Part shown: piece by piece, positions 17,211 to 26,924 of the stretch | How the letters are laid out: every line of letters begins with the position of its first letter | How positions within the stretch are numbered: position 1 is the first letter of the stretch | Source of the DNA: Thalassiosira profunda | Lineage: Eukaryota; Bacillariophyta; Thalassiosirophyceae; Thalassiosirales; Thalassiosiraceae | Reading direction: 5' to 3' | NCBI GenBank assembly: GCA_036939355.1 | Contig: JALLAP010000469.1 | Location: forward strand, 1 to 31,491 | Length of the DNA: 31,491 bases | Program-made: the position numbers and the translations under genes | Notes under the pieces: generated by a model | What the model was told of the DNA's origin: nothing | Databases searched by the model: none | The model's input: only the letters and a program-made list of their open reading frames with translations

Positions 17211-20200
17211 TTACAGCCTTCGTACGTCCGGACTCTCCTCGGCGACGGCTTTGCGCGTCATTGTCTGCACGAAGCGAATACGACAGTCCAAGTCCTGCCG
17301 TTCGTGGTTGTACTTGGTCGCCGTTCGCTCACCGTTGTCGATCATGTCTTGAAGTGTCCCGCCTCTGTTCTTGGAGTCCCAGTTGAAATGTTTCCAAGTT
17401 CGCTCGAGCTTCATCCTCTCCCCCGGTCTCTTATGCATGTGTCCGAGGCCACAGATGTACCCGGCCAGGCCCCACGGCCTCAGTGCTGCAGGAGCCGTGC
17501 CTTTCGAACCAAAACCGCTGTTGTGTTGGGTCAATCTAGTGCTCAGGCATTCCGTCTCTCCCACGTAAATTTCATTGATGTCGCGAAGACTGACCAAGAG
17601 ATATATATAGCCCGTCTTACTGGTGGGAACGCCAATATTGCACGTCTGGAATGGGTAATTGTCGTATGCGATGGTAGGCGTGGGACGATTGTTCGAGTTG
17701 CCGGAGTTTCCGGAGTTGCCGTTGGTGCTCAGCCTCGAGAGTATGTCGTCGATGTAATCCGTCCACTGGGTCTTCTTTGTCATGGCTTTCCACAATCGAT
17801 TGATAGCCGCCGTCTTCTCGGAGGTCGACGGATCTCCCTGGCTTGTGCCTTTGACGTTGGGCCCACAAACAATGATGATGTCCTTTCCGGATTCGTTCCT
17901 ACTCAGACCTACCACAGTGCTCGGTTTGTCGAATGGGGCGCAGTCCTCCGAGACTTCGATGGCCGTCTTTCCCCGAATGGTGTTCCCGGTTTGCTTGTTT
18001 ATGGTGGACGAACCGATGTGAGCTAATGTGTACTGTTTTCGCACGCACTGGTAACCGTCGACCGTAATCATGCTGTGGTCTGGTGCGCACTTCACGGTGA
18101 CTTCCTTCCATCCCAGTCGAGATAGAGATGCTCTGTCCGGTTTGCCGTCTCTGTGGAGATCCTCGGGGCTCACGCCAGACTTTCCGCACGCCCAGAGCTT
18201 GATAGGGGACCAAGTATTGATTAGTTCTCGCGGGGGCAAGTCGAGCATGTACAGAGTTTGCGACTGGTTGTATCCTGGTTCCTTCTTCGTCTCGGCAGAA
18301 TTAACGGTGGCCATGAACTGCGCGCCTTCGTGAAAGAGGAGGCACGAGGGCTCGCTCAACTGGCGATTCATCTGGCCCTTGACCTTTTCCCGAATCCCCT
18401 TCGGCAATCTGTCCACCGGCGAATGTTGTTGCCTCGTTTTCTCCAACACGCAGCTGTCCCTGGACTCGCACGTGACGTGGGGCGTGCTGCCTCTCTCCAA
18501 ATCCGACTTCACCCTTTCACATACTTCCATTGAGGAATCCTTTGCCTGCCTCCTCTTGGAGAACATTCTCACCGTCTTCGCATCAATCTGGTCGCTGTTC
18601 CAGTTCTTTGCGAATGAGACAGTTTTCAGCATGAGCTCGATGAACCTCTTCTTCAACTCGGGATCCTCGATCAGCTTGTTTGGGTTCATCCTCGTTATGT
18701 TCTGTATCTCCTGCAAGTTCTTGTCTCCCCTCGCCCGGACCGACCTCTCCAGTCCGACCAAGACGAAGTCGGACAGGAAATAGTGCGACGTCAGGATAGG
18801 AGCACCTTCGATGGCGCTGAACTGCGCGTGGTCCATCGTCCCAAGGATCAGCACCCCACCGAATGGCAGGCTGGTACTGCGCAAACGCCTCAGCAGTAGA
18901 TCGAGCACTGTAAGCTGCTCCGCGGAAAGCATTCCGAACTCGTCGATCACAAGGACGTCCATGGTGAGGAGGCAATGGAGGAGGTGTGCGTTCGATTTTC
19001 GATGTTCCAGCACGGCCCTGCACAGCTCGGCCATCCGTCCCGGATTGACCCTCTTCCTCACCGGGAGGCAGAGGAGTTTGTGGAGGTGGATGCCACCGAA
19101 CGCGTTGGCTCGAACGCCGAGCAGGGCTGTGGTCATCAGGCGCAGGCCCATGGAGAGAGCCACCAATGACAGGTACGATATCACGTGGGACTTCCCAGCC
19201 CCAGGCACCCCGTGTATGATCATTCCTTTCGTAATCGACAACGCCGTGTTGCCAAACTCGGTGCCGTACTTCTCCAGCGCCCGCACCCCTGTCGTCACGG
19301 CGTGCATCTGCTCCCGGTACGACTCGTCGCATTGGTCTACGAGCTGTTGAAACGACTCCTTTCTACCCTTCTCCCACTTTGCGTGGCGGTGCCTTGTGCA
19401 CTGAAGCACGGACTCCTTCGTGGGAAGAGGCAATTGCTCCGGAAGAGTATTGTATATCGACGCGAGGTGTTTCTCGCGGCTGTCCTCCCAAAACTTTCCC
19501 AGCTCTTTTTCTTTATCGTCCAAGATTTCCGTGAGGATGCACGGGGGCAACCCGGTGAGGGGAAGATCCCCCCCGGTCAATATTTGCTTAAACAGTCGGT
19601 GAGCGGTGAGCAAATAATCTTCGATTCGGCGCAGGGACAGTGGGATGCGCGGGAAGACTTTTTTGATGCAGCACTCCACAATCAGTTCTCGCATTGCAGC
19701 CTTCTCGTCCATGTCTTCCTTGATAAGGTTCGCATTCACGAGGCACTGCTTCAAGTCCTTGCATTGCACCAGGTCCAGCTCTGTCGGAAAATCTCCGCAT
19801 ACAATCATCGTATGCAGGAGGAAGGGAATTGAGCGGTGTGGTTTGACGGCCGACAGGACAGGAATGGGCAAGTCTTTCGTCTCCTTCTGGTCGTCATACA
19901 CAAACAGGTCGTTCACTTCGTCCGCTTTCATCATTCGTTTTAAAAACCAGAGCAGCTGTCTGGAGTGCTTCTCGAGGTTGTCATCGTTCGCGAACTTCGT
20001 TCGAAACCTCTCCTGTACCTCGTCGTATGCCCGCCGACGGAGCCGAACGCGCTGGCCCAAACAGGTTATCCACGCGCATTTTGTCACGTCCTCGTCGATC
20101 AGCTCCTCAATTTCATCCTGCGCCAGCGCCTTCTTCTCTATTTTGAACCACCGGAAGTACTCCGGTACGTTGGCGAAAAGCTGCATGAGCTCTACCGGGC

Positions 20201-22234
20201 GCAGCCCAAATTGTGCCACTTCGTCGTAGGAGGTGACTTCCGAGACGTCTCCTTGGTACAGCAGCAACTGGTTCGGGGTCGCCTGCCTCTCTTTTGGGAG
20301 GGAACTCCGCGCGCGATCAACCGGCAGTCCCAGGCGCATCCTGTCGCTGACTGTCCTCTGCTTGTCCGGTCTCCGCAGGTTTCCCTTCGAGTCTAGTTTG
20401 ATCCTGCACTTTGGACGTTCTTCTGCAGGCTTGCTACAGATCTGCTTGAATTGAAGATTCGTCATGACCTCCGGCAAGCCCAGTATGTGCTGGCAAACTT
20501 CGACGTACCCCACGGACCGACCGTTGGGCAATTTTCGCTTTCGGCTTTTTTCGTGGGCCTTGTCCTCGTTTATCTTCGACGTCACTATCTTCGTATTGTG
20601 CAGGAATTGGTTTTCCACCTTCATTTTCGATGGATTGTGTGCGTCGGCGTAGACGGTGCACCGGTTCCCATCGTCCATCTTGACCACATACTTCACGACG
20701 TACCTCGCGGCTCCGTTTGTCCCATGGAGGATCTGGTAGTTCATCTGCGAGCGCCACACTGCGAACCAATCTGCCACGGCTGGAGAGAGGTTGTCGTCCT
20801 CCCCTCGATGGATCTTGCCGATGTGTTTCGTGGGATTTAGGAGATTGACTGGTTCGTTGTCGACCCTGTCGAAGAACTCTCCCACCCCCGTTCCCACGAC
20901 GGGCATCACTGTCCAATCAATGCCTACCTCATCCAACATTTTCTTCGTCTCCGGACAATACTCATACTTCAATCGCATGAATTCATGTGCGTTGTGATCG
21001 ACACTGTCCCTGTTGACGTCTGTTTTTTTGCATACGAAGTTTTCTTTACCCTCGCCGGCCCCCTTCCGTATTTTGCACCGACCGTTGCATGTGTGCCGAA
21101 GAACCCTGGATGCAAGGCTCTTGACTTCGTGCCAATCCTCCACGTCGTCGAGGAGACCGCGCTCAATCATGCCGCCAACCTCCGAGGCAGATATAAGATC
21201 CAAGACAGAGTTCCTCTGCAGATCCATCACCTTTTTCCTGAACTCCTCGTTCGCCATATCTTCCTTCCTCATGCCAATGAGGCCGTGTATGTGAGACACA
21301 TTTCCAGATGATTCCTGGTACTCGTCCCTCCAGAACACATTCTGCGGCCTCTCCCCGGCAACGGATTTCCCGTACGACAGATATTCGAGCCAAAGCTTTT
21401 TCGCCTCGAACCAGCAACGTGCCACAACCCCACCGTACGCCTGCTCGAAAGCAATTTTGTATTCCTCCCTATCGTCGTCCGCCATGTCGATGTAGCCAGG
21501 AATGCTCTCTGTCCACTTCCTCTGCGTCTTCCACGCATGCAACGCCTTCGTGGAGGGATTGTCCTTGTGATTCAACGTGAACGTCGCAAAGATGTCCCAT
21601 TCCAGGTAGGGCTGCGCCCCTGCGAGATTCATGGCTGCCTGGTGGCTGTCCACACCCTCTTCGAGTTCATTAGTGCACTGCCGGAGCGAAATTCCATGCT
21701 TGTTCATGGGATCGACGACGAACCCGTGCCTATGGATGAGGCGCGAGTCCATTTCGCTCAACGCCCCGTTGCACTGCACATCGTAGTGCAGGAACGCAAG
21801 GTGAGAATCCGTGCTCGCGGACGAATCCGCGTTCGTTATTTGGAGGCGACTGTGCTGGAGGTTCGACGCTATCCCGTACGAGTGGGTGCGGCTGGAGTAA
21901 CAGCACAGCGGCGGCGCTCCCAATATGGCTGAAGGATGGTGCTGGGCGGCCGAATAGAAATGCCGGGGCATGAGCATTCCAAAGAGATACAGCAAAGGCA
22001 CGGATTCTCCGTCGACGGAGGCCACGAGCCGCTGGACGAAGTTTCTCTGGGCCAGCGTCCCACTCAGCCTCTGGTTCCGCCTGTCTCCCATACACCCGCC
22101 CTGGTTGAAAAGGACGTAGGAAGGCATCCTCCCTAGTTCCTTCGTTCTATCAGTGGGAAGGACGTCGATCCTAGGTTCCCCAGCATTCGTCGCCGGGATG
22201 CACATGGGCGCAGGCGCTTCCTGTTGCTGGTCGT
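17211..22234 (-). CDS. Helitron-like Rep-helicase with C-terminal GIY-YIG nuclease (C-terminal exon)
   Basis: The first ATG is at 22205 (1664 residues follow), but the exon probably starts at 22234 after an intron. Counting from 22205, Rep motifs are FATFTLNH near 203, the HUH motif HIHGLI near 305, a Cys cluster CNGRC...C near 375, and the two-tyrosine motif YVVKYVVK near 501. The helicase follows: Walker A GVPGAGKS near 1000, Walker B VIDEFGML near 1088 and the Arg-finger motif GLSR near 1432. An Asn/Ser/Gly linker (NGNSGNSGNSNN) leads to a GIY-YIG domain (about 1528-1664) with YIYLLVSL, IYVGET and TRLTQHN. Rep would nick and join single strands and the helicase would unwind the donor; the GIY-YIG domain adds a second nuclease. 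The frame is open throughout and the key residues are present. Confidence 0.88.
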
Positions 22235-22334
22235 CTTATGGCAATGTATGCGACAGTTCACAACGCCTCGTGGTGAGCGCGCGCGGTGACCCCAAGTGCA
22301 TTGCATCCAACGAAGAATGATGGGAGAAACTTAC
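22235..22334 (-). other. probable intron (100 bp) joining the N-terminal and Rep-helicase exons
   Basis: On the minus strand the donor is GAAG|GTAAGT and the acceptor is GCCATAAG|ACGACC. Both sides are phase 1, giving a Glu-Glu-Asp-Asp-Gln joint that runs into the frame of the Rep-helicase start at 22205. The donor is consensus; the acceptor has a weak pyrimidine tract. An alternative acceptor CAACAG at about 22221 is out of phase with this donor. Confidence 0.6.
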
Positions 22335-22710
22335 CTTCTTCATACTGATACATGTGCTCGTCCGTCATCCCCGCGGAGGTCAAATACTGACCGGAATCGA
22401 GCCTGACGTCCGCAATCATCCCTTCGTCGTCGCTCGCGTCGGATTGGTCGTCCGATCTGGGGCCCAAATTCTCACTGTCCAAGGACTGGCCATCGTCGTC
22501 TTTGGACAGAACGTTGTCATTGGTGGCTGGGGTGGGACCGACAGCGTATTCCTCGACCGGTGCGTCGACGTCGACGCCTATTTGCACCCTAGCCTCTTCG
22601 TCCTTTGGAGGCTCCACCTTGGTTATCTCCCCGGCAGGCAGGGATTTCACACAGGAGCTGCACAGTCGCGTGTGGCACTTCGCTGAATGCATCCCTCCTG
22701 CATGCAAGGC
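22335..22710 (-). CDS. linker part of the Helitron-like transposase, in a shifted frame
   Basis: This segment reads in a different frame from the Cys-rich region just upstream. It begins with a Cys/His-rich stretch (GMHSAKCHTRLCSSCVKSLP), then an acidic, Ser/Asp-rich linker, and ends at the GTAAGT donor at 22334. It would connect the N-terminal region to the Rep domain. The connection upstream needs either a -1 type frame change between about 22761 and 22647 or a 62-bp intron (22711-22772, GAG|GTGTAC to CGCAG|GCC, phase 0 on both sides). The intron would remove a zinc-like YCKCC segment, so I cannot choose between the two. Confidence 0.5.
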
Positions 22711-25700
22711 CTGCGATGTTCCTTCAGCCGCCCCGTCGCAATGAGTGGGTAATTGCAGCACTTGCAGTACACCTCGCCCTGCCCTCCGATTTGCCGATGG
22801 AACTCAATCCTGGCCTTGGCGAGGTCGGTGTCGTCCCGATTCGCTTTCCTCACGTAAATGACAACGCATCCAAACAATAACTTCGAGTACATCTTTCCCT
22901 CCATCTCCGAAAAGGGATCTTTTGAAGGATCCATGTCGGTGACCAACGCCTTGCCCTCGTTGCCGTTCGTACGGATTTGTCTCCTCCAGTTACTGTGACC
23001 TCCACCAACTCGCATGTAACGACGGCCTTCGAAGTCACTGCAACTCTTTCTGTAGCCCTCCTTAGGGGTGAACGTGCAGAGAATCACGCGAAGTTCGAAC
23101 GCATGCCCATTTATAACGACATCGCACTCTCCCCTCTCTGGAAGAACCGCGTTCCTCCCACCAGAGCTACTGTTGTAGGACACACCGATGAGAACATCCT
23201 TGTTGCTCACAGTGACATTGTTGCCAGGGCGAGCAGAACGACCGCTGGCCAAGTATACACCGACACCGGGGTATTTCTCTTCAGGAAACAATCGCCTCCA
23301 GCAATCGACGTTGAACTTGAAGTATTTCTCGTCAGAATCAGGATTATCCTCGTGACGCTGCGGACGTTGCCGGGGCAGGCATAGCTCCAGTTTATCCATG
23401 AGCCCGTCAGTCGTCGAAATGGATTTTCCGACGAACGGTGTCTGTGACCGAGGCGTCTTGACCTCAATATGGTGAAGGTACTTCGTGGTGAGGTGCGCCA
23501 GGAAGTACCCATCCCACCAATTGTGAGAGAATGACCCGGACCGACAGTCGAGAGCCTTCCAAAGCTCAGGACAGGCAAGCATGGCTCCGCAGAGCGACCA
23601 CGTCATCATGTAAGGTCGGGGAGGGTCGCCCGGAGTCGATCGTCGGCGTTGTTTGTAAGCTCCCAACGCCTTCATTCGATATCCGTACCCGGAGCTGTCC
23701 TCGGTTCTCATGTACATAATCCGGGGCGCCCAAGTTCTGGAACACACGATCATTTCTTCGTCCTCCTTGTAGACCTGAATCTTCCCGCTCTCTGACGACA
23801 GTTGCTGGAGATCAAGGTTGTCCTCCATCGTTATGTATGTGGCCCCATGTCTTGCGTCCTCCAGATCTTCCTCGGAATGCAAACGCTCGGACCGTTTCAC
23901 TGTACCCCTCAGGTAGGAATCCTGCACTGATCCCTTTTCAATAAGGCGTTCGCCCAACGATTTGATGTCTCCGCGACAGCGGAGGGAGAGGCCTTCGCAC
24001 TCGGTCAACATCGCTCGTCTCTGGGCGGTGAAGTTCCCCCCATCCAATGAAACTTTGGCGCTGCTAATGCCTTGAAAGCTCGTATTCAAGCTCTGCATGC
24101 GAAACGACGTCGAGTAAGCACTCGGTTTGGTTTTCCTGAGCGTCTGAGGATTCACGACGACAGGGCACAGTTGATCGGGTTGCTCCGGGGACAGATTGTG
24201 CCCCGGCTTTTTTGGGAGGTGGAAATGAAGATGCTTCATCGACTGGAACGTCCTGTGGTTGCGACAATGACAGACCCACAGGACCCCCTCTGGATCCACA
24301 AGAACCGTGGGACGTATTGGCCACTCCTCGTTCATCAAAACAGAACTGTAGTTCATTTTCGGGCGGAGGTAGTCCAACCGAGAGCTCTCGTACAAATGCA
24401 GCCGGTTGTACCAACTGCTGTCTGGGAAATTCAGCTGCACTTTCGGTAGATGATGCTGGATCAAATAGGCAGCGTTGAACCGCGAGGCTTGATGGCAGAA
24501 CTCAGTACAGCCCCACGGACACAGAACGTTAGGCAACAACACACGATCACTGTCGTTTGCGAGCAACGCTTTCTTCCAACGGCCCAAATCGTAGCTATTG
24601 ATGTGTTCCTGAAAAGTCTCGAAACTGAGGGTTCTGTCTTTGAAAAAGCTCGGTGGACTCTCAATTGTGCACTGTGCATACGGCTGACGCCCCTCTTTGT
24701 CCCGGTACCTCACCATCCAAGGCAACCAGAACTCTCTCAGACTATTTGGAACGAAGCGCCACAAATATCCGTCTGTGTATTCTTCGTAGAAGTGTTGACG
24801 TAAGCCAATCCGATCTTTGCCAATAAGCATGTCTCGAAAGAAGGTGGGCCACGTAACCTCCCAAGTGCGCCTCCTCTTCTGAAGCTTCTTCTTCTCGTCG
24901 GCATCGACCAACGGGTCCACTTTGGAAGCGTAAACATAGCAGTGCTTGCACAAAAAACAATGGTCGATGGGTGCAAGCTCACGCAATTCCGGTGACAGCA
25001 TCATCATACTGCTCAAGTGTCCGCCGGGTACCTTCTGTAAACCCAACTGGTACCGCGGCAGTGCGTCGGAAACGTCGGTGCGCTTGCAATTGTGGCAGAA
25101 GGTACCTTCTCGCAGCATAAGATCACATTTTGCTTCGGGCGACTCGTCCTCAAAGTCATCGTCCGACTCCACCTCGCACTCGTCACCGGCCTCGTCGTCA
25201 GTGCTCTCATCGCCCTCGCTGTCGTCGTCTCCGGGTTCGTCGCCGTCGCCGTCGTCTTCAGGATCGTCCTCATCAGAGTGCTCATCGAAGGAAGCGCCAA
25301 GACGACTTTGCACCGACCCGCCAAGTGATGCGGACATTTCACCGTCGTCTTCATCTGAGTCTTCTGACTCGCTGTCGTCTTCCTCGCTGGACGACCCACA
25401 CTCGCTCTCCGTGACAGCGCACTTGTTGCCGCGACAGAGTGGGATCTGGTCGTCCCAAGAGAAGGCCCCCAATTCACGCACGCTCCCATCATCATCGGAT
25501 GAATCGCTATCGCTTCCGTCTGAACAAATGGCGAGGTCCCCCAGGGCATTCACCACTTCGTCTTCTCCATACATCTGCGTCTCTTCCTCTCCAAAATGCT
25601 CAGCTAAGTCTGGGACAATGACATTCTTGACATACTCGCGCGTATCCTGACGACGGTACTGACGACGGTACTTTCCCTTCGTGGCCCAATAATGCCGATG

Positions 25701-25742
25701 ATACCGTTTCTCCCACTCAATTTGTTCCGGCGTCCTCTCCAT
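22647..25742 (-). CDS. N-terminal Cys-rich region of the Helitron-like transposase
   Basis: The first ATG in this frame is at 25742; the frame is open further upstream through 69-bp repeats. The product starts with a basic Arg-rich segment (WEKRYHRHYWATKGKYRRQY), followed by about 150 very acidic Ser/Asp/Glu residues. Next comes a Cys-rich unit, FCHNCKRTD and then HCFLCKHCYVYA, likely zinc binding. A long globular part follows, with a conserved-looking Trp-rich stretch (TWEVTWPTFFRDMLIG, FVPNSLREFWLPWMVRY) and a late YCKCCNYPL motif near the stop at 22647. Position and strand suggest it is the N-terminal part of the transposase gene. Zinc and basic segments in that place commonly bind DNA. 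The family of the globular part is not recognised, and an independent partner protein is possible. Confidence 0.65.
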   Translation of the reverse strand: MERTPEQIEWEKRYHRHYWATKGKYRRQYRRQDTREYVKNVIVPDLAEHFGEEETQMYGEDEVVNALGDLAICSDGSDSDSSDDDGSVRELGAFSWDDQIPLCRGNKCAVTESECGSSSEEDDSESEDSDEDDGEMSASLGGSVQSRLGASFDEHSDEDDPEDDGDGDEPGDDDSEGDESTDDEAGDECEVESDDDFEDESPEAKCDLMLREGTFCHNCKRTDVSDALPRYQLGLQKVPGGHLSSMMMLSPELRELAPIDHCFLCKHCYVYASKVDPLVDADEKKKLQKRRRTWEVTWPTFFRDMLIGKDRIGLRQHFYEEYTDGYLWRFVPNSLREFWLPWMVRYRDKEGRQPYAQCTIESPPSFFKDRTLSFETFQEHINSYDLGRWKKALLANDSDRVLLPNVLCPWGCTEFCHQASRFNAAYLIQHHLPKVQLNFPDSSWYNRLHLYESSRLDYLRPKMNYSSVLMNEEWPIRPTVLVDPEGVLWVCHCRNHRTFQSMKHLHFHLPKKPGHNLSPEQPDQLCPVVVNPQTLRKTKPSAYSTSFRMQSLNTSFQGISSAKVSLDGGNFTAQRRAMLTECEGLSLRCRGDIKSLGERLIEKGSVQDSYLRGTVKRSERLHSEEDLEDARHGATYITMEDNLDLQQLSSESGKIQVYKEDEEMIVCSRTWAPRIMYMRTEDSSGYGYRMKALGAYKQRRRSTPGDPPRPYMMTWSLCGAMLACPELWKALDCRSGSFSHNWWDGYFLAHLTTKYLHHIEVKTPRSQTPFVGKSISTTDGLMDKLELCLPRQRPQRHEDNPDSDEKYFKFNVDCWRRLFPEEKYPGVGVYLASGRSARPGNNVTVSNKDVLIGVSYNSSSGGRNAVLPERGECDVVINGHAFELRVILCTFTPKEGYRKSCSDFEGRRYMRVGGGHSNWRRQIRTNGNEGKALVTDMDPSKDPFSEMEGKMYSKLLFGCVVIYVRKANRDDTDLAKARIEFHRQIGGQGEVYCKCCNYPLIATGRLKEHRRPCMQEGCIQRSATRDCAAPV

Positions 25743-26185
25743 TCTTCGCCTCCGCGTCTTCCGATTGTCTTCCTCCACCTGCTGGGCCGTCCGGGCTGCT
25801 CGCCGCGACGCCTTGTCCTCGCGCTGCTTCCGATTGTCCTCCTCCACCTGTTGGGCCGTCCGGGCTGCTCGCCGTGCACAATCATTCTCGCGCCGCCTCC
25901 AGTTGTCCTCCTCCACCTGCTGGGCCGTCCGGGCTGCTCGCCGTGCACAATCATTCTCGCGCCGCCTCCGGTTGTCCTCCTCCAGGCCGTCCGGTCCGCT
26001 CGCCGCGACGCCTTGTCCTCGCGCTGCTTCCGATTGTCCTCCTCCACCTGCTCCGCTGTTCGCATGGCACGCTGGCGCCTCTTCCTCTCCCTCTCCTGGC
26101 GCCTCTTCCCCTCCCTCTCCCTCTCTCTGTTTGGGAAGCTCTTTGCAACGCGCCCCCTCGACGTCCTGCCCCTATCCCACTTCAT
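25743..26185 (-). pseudogene. repeat-encoded N-terminus, frame broken by a 7-nt deletion
   Basis: From ATG 26185 the frame gives a basic Arg/Glu-rich start (MKWDRGRTSRGR, then REREREGKRRQERERKRRQ) and enters a 23-residue repeat (consensus RTAQQVEEDN plus a basic half). In the unit beginning near 25986 seven bases are missing compared with its neighbours, which shifts the frame. Downstream the correct repeat reading continues in the frame of the Cys-rich region. The ancestral gene therefore very probably began at 26185. In this copy translation would have to restart at 25742, so the N-terminus is probably lost. Confidence 0.6.
25779..26050. repeat. 69-bp coding minisatellite (four units, one shortened)
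   Basis: Unit starts recognised by CTGYTGGGCCGTC or its variant fall at 25779, 25848, 25917, about 25986 (deleted to 62 bp) and 26048. The period of 69 bp equals 23 codons, so unit gain or loss keeps the frame, unlike the 7-nt deletion. The encoded heptad-like Glu/Arg/Gln pattern suggests a charged helix. Confidence 0.8.
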
Positions 26186-26413
26186 CCTCTAGGAATCGTT
26201 GCTTACAAATAGCAGCTGAGCACACTCACTTCAAATACACGACGAAAGAGAAGCGACTCTTGTTAGAAACATTACAGGGTCAACAAAGACTTCACTGAGG
26301 ACTCCACCTCTACAATTGGACACTCCACGCAACGTATACAACGATACCACCTCCACACGCAACTCCCACACACGTATAACAAACAACCCTGCCCCGTTTT
26401 TCCCCAACCACAC
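26186..26413. other. intergenic spacer, no gene seen
   Basis: AT-richer, A/C-rich sequence lies between the 3' end of the upstream minus-strand gene and the putative start of the transposase. It should hold that gene's 3' UTR and the transposase promoter. No clear motif is visible. Confidence 0.5.
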
Positions 26414-26842
26414 TCAGCTCGAGTAGTCCTGCTCGGTCGAACACCCAGACTTAGAGTCGTCGGTCTCTGAGCAATCTGAAAGAACGTATAGGCACCCACG
26501 CCTCCGGGACGACCTTCCAGGACGCGGGGGCGGCGGGTTATCTTCCTCGCTGTCGCTGTCCAAGCTCTCGTCGTCATCCACCTTGCTCTGGCTGTCTGCT
26601 TCACTTTCACTCGCAGTGTTCGTTAATTCGAGAGCTTGACCCCGCGCTTCGTTACGCCGTTTCCTCTTCAACCTACGACCATTACTCTTCTTCAGCTTGT
26701 TCGTCCTTTTCTTCTTCTTCTTCTTCTTCCTCTTCCTCTTGCTGCGCTTCTTCCGAGGGGGGTTCTCCACAGATTCCGAATCGGTAAGCCAACCGTCTAT
26801 TTCATATCCGTTCTTGTCCAAGTTCTTCGACGACCGTTCGGC
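26414..26842 (-). CDS. probable last exon: basic and acidic low-complexity tail
   Basis: The frame ending at TGA/TAG 26414 encodes NLDKNGYEIDGWLTDSES, then a very basic Lys/Arg run (nuclear-signal-like), then an acidic Ser/Asp/Glu segment, and ends CSTEQDYSS. It lies just downstream of the gene at 26925-29502 on the same strand. A pyrimidine tract (CTCTCTCTCTCTATCGTCCCCAAGAG, split by purines) precedes position 26842 and looks like a 3' splice site. The best donor upstream (CG|GTGAGT at 26928) is out of phase with it, whereas AAG|GTCACA at 26948 is in phase. So the joint is uncertain, but an exon of the same gene is the simplest reading. Confidence 0.45.
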   Translation of the reverse strand, partial: AERSSKNLDKNGYEIDGWLTDSESVENPPRKKRSKRKRKKKKKKKRTNKLKKSNGRRLKRKRRNEARGQALELTNTASESEADSQSKVDDDESLDSDSEEDNPPPPRPGRSSRRRGCLYVLSDCSETDDSKSGCSTEQDYSS

Positions 26843-26924
26843 CTCTTGGGGACGATAGAGAGAGAGAGTTGGAACCATGAGCACACTTGGACATGACAAT
26901 TCGAACCTCCCGTTGGAAACCGAC

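Larger units (their letters stand above)
17211..26185 (-). mobile_element. Helitron-like rolling-circle element, coding part
   Basis: The minus-strand block contains an N-terminal repeat and Cys-rich region, a Rep (HUH) nuclease, a PIF1-type helicase and a GIY-YIG nuclease. A phase-matched intron (22235-22334) links the two long frames, so one very large transposase is likely. The stand-alone GIY-YIG gene at 16345-16947 may belong to the same element. I could not find the usual TC/CTRR ends or the 3' hairpin of Helitrons, so the outer boundaries are those of the coding sequence only. Two frame disruptions, near 22.7 and 25.98 kb, suggest partial decay or unrecognised splicing. Confidence 0.75.
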
